Shown here piece after piece: positions 24,561 through 31,500 of a stretch of 32,262 nt of DNA. A program made the position numbers and the translations under genes. The stretch is from NCBI GenBank assembly GCA_028717305.1, contig JAQUOC010000003.1:1-32262 (forward strand), read 5' to 3'. The notes under the pieces were generated by a model, which was not told where the DNA came from, did no database searches, and was given only the letters and a program-made list of their open reading frames with translations. Position 1 is the first letter of the stretch. Every line of letters begins with the position of its first letter. This DNA is from Dehalococcoidales bacterium (GTDB taxonomy: Bacteria; Chloroflexota; Dehalococcoidia; Dehalococcoidales; UBA5760).

Positions 24561-25706
24561 TTAATCTGGTACTGCACACCGGTAGGGAGTCCCGGCAGCT
24601 TCCAAAAGATCTTGATAGTCTCGAAGGATCTGTATTGCCTGGGCCTCCCTGGCGCCCATAGCAGCAATATCATCCCATATTGATTCCTTCAAATCGGTCA
24701 TCCTTGCCCAATCCTCATCGGGTAATGTGGTAAGGATAAAACTCTTTCCCCCTTCTCCAGCCAAGCGGTAGTGAGCTTCACCCCAATAATACCATACCGT
24801 CTTGTTGTACTGGGCAGAGTCGATCGTCAACCTCCACAACTCTTGAAGATCAGGAGGTAAAGACTCCCAGGAATCAGTACTAACAACCCAGTCAAGTGCC
24901 CAGCGGCCTACCACATTGGTAAGGAAGTAGTCGCACACATCGATCCATCCGCAGGTATACCCCTCGGTGGCGCCACACCAGCAGAGCCCGTCTATCATAC
25001 CGGTCTGAATCGCCATCTGGATATCTTCCCAGGGAAGCGTTACCGGTGCAATGCCGGCCAGTGCCAGTGTCGGCTCCATAGCGCCCATACTGTGTATTTT
25101 CAGCCCATTCATGTCTTCAAATTTCCGGATCGGCTTGGTAGTAATGAGATTACTCGTGTCCCAGCTACCAATGCTTAGATAGGTAACACCGGGCACATCA
25201 TCGTAGGCTGCCTCCCAGATTTCATCCAGCCCAAGTTCTCTCCACAGCGCGTCTATTTCCAGACCTTCCTCGGCATTAAACGGAAGACAACTGCTAATCT
25301 TGCTCAAGCCGCCGATAGGAGCCGCCATAAACTCATCGGGGTGGCAGGTTATATCAACGGTACCGGCCGCCAGTGCCGGAATCAGTTCTGAAGTAGCCAC
25401 CAGCTCATCGGCAATATATATCTCGACCTTCATTCGTCCACCCGATGCTCGCTCCAGCTGTTCTAGATAAGGCCGGAAAATCTTATCGGTAAGGGCGGCG
25501 TCGCAATAGGACTGAAACCTCCAAGTGATGGGTTCAGTTACTTCAGCTGGTGACTCCGGTTCTGGTGTCGCCGTCGGTTCTGGTGTCGGCGTTGGTTCTG
25601 GTGTCGATGTTGGACCGGTGCAGCCGCTCATTATAGGAATGCTGACTGCCAGCACCGCCACCAAACCCAAACCAATAACTAGTTTTAGCAATTCCTTTCT
25701 TTTCAA
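24561..25706 (-). CDS. dctP: TRAP transporter substrate-binding lipoprotein (DctP family)
   Basis: A 381-residue extracytoplasmic binding protein. The start codon is TTG at 25706, supported by AAGGAGGG just upstream. A signal sequence ends in lipobox IMSGC (lipid-carrying Cys29) and is followed by a Thr/Pro/Glu spacer (30-55, repeats of TPEP). The DctP fold then begins at ITWRFQSYCDAALTDKIF. The segment FEDMNGLKIHSMGAMEP (196-212) aligns with the carboxylate-binding GLKIR motif of DctP proteins, but His205 stands where Arg is normal. ALAAGTVDITCH and IQTGMIDGLCWCGATEGY also fit. It is first in the TRAP cassette and its start overlaps the stop of a 12-codon upstream ORF. Confidence 0.93.
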   Translation of the reverse strand: MKRKELLKLVIGLGLVAVLAVSIPIMSGCTGPTSTPEPTPTPEPTATPEPESPAEVTEPITWRFQSYCDAALTDKIFRPYLEQLERASGGRMKVEIYIADELVATSELIPALAAGTVDITCHPDEFMAAPIGGLSKISSCLPFNAEEGLEIDALWRELGLDEIWEAAYDDVPGVTYLSIGSWDTSNLITTKPIRKFEDMNGLKIHSMGAMEPTLALAGIAPVTLPWEDIQMAIQTGMIDGLCWCGATEGYTCGWIDVCDYFLTNVVGRWALDWVVSTDSWESLPPDLQELWRLTIDSAQYNKTVWYYWGEAHYRLAGEGGKSFILTTLPDEDWARMTDLKESIWDDIAAMGAREAQAIQILRDYQDLLEAAGTPYRCAVPD

Positions 25707-25741
25707 GTGTAACCCTCCTTGTTTATTTCCTGCCAGTTCAT
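25703..25741 (-). promoter_or_regulatory. 12-codon upstream ORF overlapping the dctP TTG start
   Basis: ATG at 25741 opens MNWQEINKEGYT, closed by a TGA (25705-25703) that overlaps the dctP TTG as TTGA. The dctP ribosome site AAGGAGGG lies inside it. The overlap would allow translational coupling or a leader-peptide effect. It has no strong ribosome site of its own, so it may be chance. Confidence 0.3.
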
Positions 25742-26360
25742 ATTCTTTTTTACGTTTATATATTCCCTCCTCTCTGAAACCTATTTACTCTATTTTGCCG
25801 AGAAACATGAACTCACTTAGTATAATAAATGCGCCAGTTAAACCGAAATCACCAACAAAACCTTATAATTATACACATACCAATCTTATTGTATTTTAGC
25901 ACCCTACCAGAGGCGAACTGACTATTCCCGCCGATTACCATAGCAACTATTCTATCTATTGCCACAACAACTATATTCTAAGTTCGGTGTAAATTTAGTA
26001 CGAAAAACGTAGTTTGTCAAGTCCTTCACAGTAATAGATTCCGGAACTTATAGTAAAATGGTATAAGCAAATCGGCATAGGGATATATACAGCAATCTGT
26101 AATACGTACCCTACCATTTAATGAATCACGAAAAACGGAAAGAATCCACCTTGCCATAAATACATGGCTTATGCATTGACCAATATACAGAATAAAGAGT
26201 GATTTAGCTCCGGGGAAATGCAAGTCTTTTTATGAATTTCAGCTCTTCTCCAATTACCCGTGACTGACTGGTGTGTCAGAGACACCATCTACCGAATACC
26301 CTTTCTGGATTGCGGTCCCGGGGGCACCTAATACTTAACCAAAAAGTTCTTCCGGCCTGA

Positions 26361-26401
26361 TATTCAGCCATCTCTCCAACTGATTATCAACTGGCTGAAT
26401 A
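26361..26401. repeat. 10-bp perfect inverted repeat, possible operator
   Basis: TATTCAGCCA (26361-26370) and TGGCTGAATA (26392-26401) are perfect reverse complements around 21 bases. Neither strand has a following T-tract, so it is not an intrinsic terminator. It lies upstream of the desulfurase-dsrC promoter. Confidence 0.5.
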
Positions 26402-26523
26402 AATTACGCATATCGTATGATAGACATTCCTATCCTAACCATTATTCTCATATTTCTCGAATTAACTTACATAATAATATGTATAACATACTATGTATTT
26501 CGAATTATTACATCAATTGGAGC

Positions 26524-26552
26524 TTGACTTGTTACGAAATACAAATTAAACT
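26524..26552 (+). promoter_or_regulatory. Promoter candidate for the desulfurase-dsrC-hdrA genes
   Basis: TTGACT (26524-26529) and TAAACT (26547-26552) are spaced by 17 bases. The expected transcript would have a leader of about 170 nt before the GTG start at 26729. The -10 box matches consensus at 4 of 6 positions. Confidence 0.45.
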
Positions 26553-26728
26553 AGCGTAGTTTATTTGTTAAAATGGAATGTCTTTGTAAAACGATCATGC
26601 TGAAGTGCTAATGATATAAAAGAAATAAGAAGTTGGATTAATTTTGATTTTGTGCCGGCAGTAATATTACGAAGATTACACCCAGCAAGTGGTGATCTAA
26701 GCAAGGAATGCTTTTGAAGGAGATACCT

Positions 26729-27895
26729 GTGGAAAAGATTGTATATCTTGATAATACAGCAACGGTCTATCCCAAGCCAAAAGAAGTGATCGATTTCATG
26801 TGCCAATTCTACCGTGAAAAGGGCGTGAATCCCGGTCGCTCGGGATACGATCTTTGTGTAGAGGCTGGGGAGCTTGTATTTGAGACCAGGGAGATGTTGA
26901 CCAAGCTCTTTAATGGAGCTGACCCCAACCGACTTGTCTTTACCTATAATGCTTCGGATTCACTGAATATTATTATCAATGGTATCTTGGAGCCGGGGGA
27001 TCACGTAATAACTTCTAATCTGGAGCACAATTCCGTTCTACGCCCTATCCACCACTTGTATAGTGAAGGAATAGTTGAGGTAGACTATGTCCCTTTTGAT
27101 AACGAGGGTTATATCGACCCGGATGATATAAGAAAAAAGATGAAGAAGAATACCAAGCTGGTGATTATCAGTCACGCTTCAAACGTAATCGGTACAGTTC
27201 AGCCGGTCGGTGAGATCGGGAAGATCTGTAGAGAGAGGTCAGTGATATTTGCCATAGACGCAGCCCAAACCGCCGGCATCATACCCATTGACATTGAGGC
27301 CATGAATATCGATATTGTCGCTTTCACCGGCCATAAATCTCTGCTCGGCCCCACGGGCATTGGGGGAATCTACGTACGGGATGGAGTTGAGATTGCTCAG
27401 ACTCGGGCTGGTGGCACCGGCGTGCGTTCCGCCTATCCATTCCATCTACCGGAATATCCTTACCGGCTTGAGGTTGGCACGGTAAATCTGCTGGGTGTCG
27501 CAGGCTTAAACGCCGGACAAAAGTACATTGCTAAAAGGGGCCTCAATAACATCCATAAGGAAGAGATGAGACTGCTGGACCTATTTCAACAGGGGCTCTC
27601 GGAGATCGATCATATTACAACTTATGGTACGAAATCGCTGCAGAACCGGATGCCGGTACTCTCACTTAATATCGAGGGATACAAAGCTTTTGACACCGGG
27701 ATACTGCTCGATGGTGATTATGACATTGCCGTCAGAACCGGACTGCATTGCGCCCCAAAAGCACACGAACAATTGGGGACAGTTCCCGAAGGGTCAGTAC
27801 GGTTTGGTATTGGCCCAATGAATACCGAGTATGACATCCTTCACGCTATCGAAGCTGTGAAGGAGCTGGCTCCGACAAGAGCCACCTGCAAGTAG
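26729..27895 (+). CDS. Cysteine desulfurase-family class V aminotransferase
   Basis: A 388-residue PLP enzyme expected to remove sulfur from cysteine as an enzyme-bound persulfide. I prefer the GTG at 26729 because AAGGAG lies 6 bases upstream and the family-typical start VEKIVYLDNTATVYPKP follows; an ATG 21 bases earlier is also open. The PLP Lys203 is in AFTGHKSLLGPTGIGG, and the likely persulfide cysteine Cys341 is in VRTGLHCAPKAHEQLGT, as in the EF2568-type desulfurases. SNLEHNSVLRPI and ISHASNVIGTVQP are further class V marks. It lies 39 bases upstream of dsrC on the same strand, suggesting that it supplies sulfur to DsrC or to nearby thiol/Fe-S proteins. Confidence 0.9.
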   Translation: MEKIVYLDNTATVYPKPKEVIDFMCQFYREKGVNPGRSGYDLCVEAGELVFETREMLTKLFNGADPNRLVFTYNASDSLNIIINGILEPGDHVITSNLEHNSVLRPIHHLYSEGIVEVDYVPFDNEGYIDPDDIRKKMKKNTKLVIISHASNVIGTVQPVGEIGKICRERSVIFAIDAAQTAGIIPIDIEAMNIDIVAFTGHKSLLGPTGIGGIYVRDGVEIAQTRAGGTGVRSAYPFHLPEYPYRLEVGTVNLLGVAGLNAGQKYIAKRGLNNIHKEEMRLLDLFQQGLSEIDHITTYGTKSLQNRMPVLSLNIEGYKAFDTGILLDGDYDIAVRTGLHCAPKAHEQLGTVPEGSVRFGIGPMNTEYDILHAIEAVKELAPTRATCK

Positions 27896-27934
27896 AAACG
27901 CTGAAAGTAAAACTGAAGAGAGGATAGATAAGAT

Positions 27935-28252
27935 ATGCCAAAACTAGCCCTCGGTGAGATGGAAATCGAAGTTGATGAAAATGGTTTCATGAAGAATCCT
28001 GATGAGTGGAACCAGGCTATAGCTGAAGAGTTGGCCAAGACCGAAAATGCCCACCCAATGAATGAAGATGCCTGGAAAATAGTGAACTATCTTAGAGAGT
28101 ACTATCTTGATAAAGGTGTAGCACCACCGATCCGGATGCTGGTCAAGCAAACCGGGCTCAAACTGAAAGATATTTATCAGCTATTCCCCAACGGACCAGG
28201 CAGAGGCGCCTGTAAGGTGGCCGGATTACCCCGTCCCACCGGCTGTGTCTAG
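27935..28252 (+). CDS. dsrC: DsrC/TusE-family sulfur carrier with both redox cysteines
   Basis: A 105-residue DsrC-family protein. The C-terminal arm GACKVAGLPRPTGCV has Cys93 and the penultimate Cys104 separated by ten residues. By family knowledge this two-cysteine arm defines true DsrC, which forms a trisulfide in dissimilatory sulfur metabolism, while TusE keeps only the last one. The body WNQAIAEELAKTE...HPMNEDAWKIVNYLREYY and PPIRMLVKQTGLKLKDIYQLFPNGPGRGACK is canonical. An AGAGGA site precedes the ATG. No dsrAB, dsrEFH or tusBCD genes are in the window; the partners here are a desulfurase upstream and an HdrA-like flavoprotein downstream. Confidence 0.94.
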   Translation: MPKLALGEMEIEVDENGFMKNPDEWNQAIAEELAKTENAHPMNEDAWKIVNYLREYYLDKGVAPPIRMLVKQTGLKLKDIYQLFPNGPGRGACKVAGLPRPTGCV

Positions 28253-28267
28253 TTTTGCAGGACGGGG
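28229..28267 (+). repeat. 8-bp inverted repeat across the dsrC stop codon
   Basis: CCCCGTCC (28229-28236) pairs with GGACGGGG (28260-28267) around 23 bases that include the dsrC TAG. There is no T-tract. It may be an mRNA-stabilising or attenuating hairpin separating the abundant small protein from the large HdrA gene. Confidence 0.4.
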
Positions 28268-28473
28268 AAAGCCATATCTTTACGACTGCTCACAATCAGG
28301 CAAAGTAACAGGTAAAACAAGAAGACAAAGTTTAGAGTATTATTTTACTACCATGGTCCACCTATCGGCGCTAATATTTGCTACTTATCTAATCTGGAAA
28401 CGACCAGGCAGGGATCCGTTATTGCTCTTAGCTTAAGTGAGGGTTCTGTCCCGATCGGTTACGAGAAACCTCA

Positions 28474-28483
28474 TTAGCGCTAA
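28474..28483. promoter_or_regulatory. TTAGCGCTAA palindrome upstream of the HdrA-like gene
   Basis: A perfect 10-bp palindrome lies 23 bases before the ATG of the HdrA-like gene. A half-copy, GCGCTAA, occurs near 28370. It could be a regulator site; no protein can be named. Confidence 0.3.
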
Positions 28484-28506
28484 CAAATACCTTTGGCTGT
28501 GAGAAC

Positions 28507-31500
28507 ATGGAAGGGTTAGCCACGAAAAATGTAATTATGCAGAAAGTGGGAGGCGTGCTGGTTGTTGGCGGTGGCGTAGCTGGAATTCAGGCATCACTTG
28601 ATCTTGCCGAGTCGGGATATAGGGTTTACCTGCTGGAGAAATCCCCAGCCATTGGTGGCACCATGTCTCAACTGGATAAGACCTTCCCCAGCAACGACTG
28701 CGCCATGTGTATACTATCGCCGAAGCTTGTGGAATGCGGCAGGCACCTGAACATCGATGTAATAACTAACGCAGAATTAAAGGAAGTCAGTGGCGAGGCG
28801 GGCAGGTTTAGGGCAGTAATCGAGAAAAAACCGAGATATATCGATATAGACAGGTGCACCGGCTGTGGGGAGTGCACATCAGTATGCCCTGTAGAGTTAC
28901 CCAATCTCTTCGACGAGGGGTTGAGTCAACGGAAGGCAGTTTTTAGACCATTTGCTCAGGCCTATCCATCCGCCTTTACCATTGATAAGAAGGAAAGACC
29001 CCCCTGTGTAACAGCTTGTCCGGCGCATGTAAATGTACAGGGTTATATCGCCCTAATCAGCCAGGGAAAATACAAAGAGGCGCTGGATTTAATAAAGGAG
29101 AACCTTCCGCTAGCCGGTGTACTGGGTCGCGTTTGTCCTCGGCCCTGTGAAGCTGAATGCAAACGAGGCACTGTTGATGAGCCATTAGCTATCGCCGCTC
29201 TCAAAAGATTCGTCGCCGATAGAGCCGGTGATGAATTACCGCCGGACGTAAAAACAAAAGACGATAAGGTGGCAATAATCGGCTCAGGACCGGCCGGGCT
29301 TACCGCAGCCTATTATCTGGCTAAGGAGGGTTATCAGGTAACAGTTTTTGAAGCTCTTCCCGTAGCCGGAGGTATGCTCTATGTAGGTATTCCGGAGTAT
29401 CGTCTCCCCAAAGGTATGTTAGAGGAAGAAATAGAGGGAATTAAGAAGCTGGGGGTAGCGATTAGAACTAACACTCCGGTAGGCAAGAAGCTATCCCTGG
29501 CAGATCTCACAGAACAAGGATACAAAGCCGTATTCATTGCCGCCGGCGCTCACAAGAGTCAGAGGTTGGGTATTCCCGGCGAAGAGTCCGAGGGAGTTAT
29601 CGATGGAGTTACCTTCCTGAGAAACGTGAATCTAGGAGAGAGAATTCAACCTAAAGGTCGGGTGGCAATAATAGGGGGTGGAAATGTAGCGATAGATGCG
29701 GCCAGGAGCGTCTTACGGCTCAGAGCAGACCAAGTTTCCATCCTTTATCGAAGGTCTCGCGCCGAGATGCCAGCAAGTGATGAGGAAATAGAATCCGCTT
29801 TGGCTGAGGGAGTTGATATTCAACACCTGGTCGCTCCGGTGGAGATTCTCTCTCAAAGTGGCACAGTAGTAGGACTGAGGTGCATCCGGATGGAACTGGG
29901 GCCTCCGGATGCATCAGGCCGATGCAGCCCGATGCCCATATCAGGCTCGGAGTTTAATATTGATGCGGATATAGTAATACCTGCCATAGGCCAGATTCCG
30001 GACCTGTCATTTATTGACGACTCGGGATTGGAGGTTAACAAACGGGGAATTATTGTTGCCGATCCGCTAACCCTGGCTACCAGCCGACCGGGAATCTTTG
30101 CCGGCGGGGACGTCCAAACCGGACCCGGTCTAGCTATTGAGGCTGTAGCCGCCGGCAAGAGAGCAGCTATCTCTATTGACAGATACCTCAGGGGTGAGGA
30201 TATCGAAGCAGGCAGGACAGCGGAGGAGACAAAGCCCGCTACCATGACCGAGCTCCCCCCCAAAGTGGAACGCAAGCCGAGAGTAAAGATGCCCGTCCTC
30301 AATATGGAGAGAAGGTGCGGGGGCTTCGACGAAGTTGAACTGGGTTTTACTGAAGAGATGGCTATCCAGGAAGCCAGGCGGTGTTTAAACTGCGGCGTCT
30401 GCTCGGAGTGTATGCAGTGTGTTGCCTCCTGCGAGGCTGAGGCTATCAATCACCTGATGAAAACAGAGAGCCTGGAAATTGAGGTGGGTTCCGTTATATT
30501 GTGCCCCGGCTTTGATAAATTCGAGGCCGGAGTCTTCTCTAATTATGGTTACGGCATTTTCCCTAATGTGATAACCAGCATGGAGTTCGAGAGGATTCTG
30601 AGCGCCTCCGGTCCTTTTAAGGGTCAGCTTCTCCGGCCCTCAGACAGAGAGGCACCACAAAGGATTGCGTGGCTTCAGTGCGTGGGCTCCAGAGACATAA
30701 ATATCGCTCAAAACAGCTACTGCTCCTCAGTATGTTGCACCTACGCTATAAAGGAAGCGGTAGTAGCCAAGGAACATAGTTCCGTTCACCTTGAAACCAG
30801 CATCTTCTTTATGGATATCAGGACCTACGGTAAAGACTTCGAGCGTTATTATGAGCGGGCAAAGGAGGAACACGGTGTTCGATTCATAAGATCAAGAATA
30901 CACTCCATCCGTCAAGATGATGATGGGGGTCTTCTCATCAGGTACGCCAGTGAGGCGGGTGGGATAGAGGAGGAGAAATTCGACCTGGTGGTTCTCTCGG
31001 TAGGACTTAAACCGCCGTCAGCGGCAAAAGATCTGTCGGAAAGGCTCGGGCTCGGGCTTAACCAATACGGATTTTGCCAGGTTGGGGAGTTCTCGCCGGT
31101 AGCCACTTCTAAACCCGGGATATTCGCTGCCGGCGCGTTTACCGGGCCGAGAGATATCCCGGAAACAGTAGTTGAGGCAAGCGCTGCAGCTAGCGATGTT
31201 TCCTGCTTGCTATCCACAGTCCGGCATACGCTGACCATGGAGAAGCAGTACCCGCCGGAGAGAGACGTCACCGGAGAGAAGCCGCGAATCGGGGTCTTCA
31301 TCTGCTACTGCGGCATCAACATCGGGGGGGTAGTAAACGTCCCCGAAATAAAAGAATATGCCAGATCCTTACCCAATGTGGTCTTCTCTGACGACAATCT
31401 ATTCACCTGTTCGCAGGATACTCAGCAGAGAATAAAGGAGAAAATACGGGAATACAATCTTAATCGAGTAGTGGTGGCCTCCTGTACTCCTCGAACTCAT

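Larger units (their letters stand above)
25742..26728. other. AT-rich ~1-kb gene-free intergenic region
   Basis: No gene is supported. The stretch separates divergent transcription of dctP and the cysteine desulfurase gene. Visible elements are a TATACT -10-like box for the minus strand (25824-25819), a small hairpin TGGTGT...ACACCA near 26270-26288, a 10-bp inverted repeat (26361-26401), an AT-rich patch with two TCGAATTA copies around 26456 and 26499, and a plus-strand promoter (26524-26552). A 65-codon minus-strand frame at 26026-26223 has no ribosome site and no recognisable content. Confidence 0.55.

Noticed and set aside
26026..26223. 65-codon minus-strand ORF in the intergenic region
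   Set aside because: It has no ribosome site, irregular composition and no known motif.
28245..28436. 63-codon plus-strand ORF after dsrC (GTG start), with a hydrophobic C-terminal half
   Set aside because: It starts inside the end of dsrC, has no good ribosome site and no recognisable family; probably chance.
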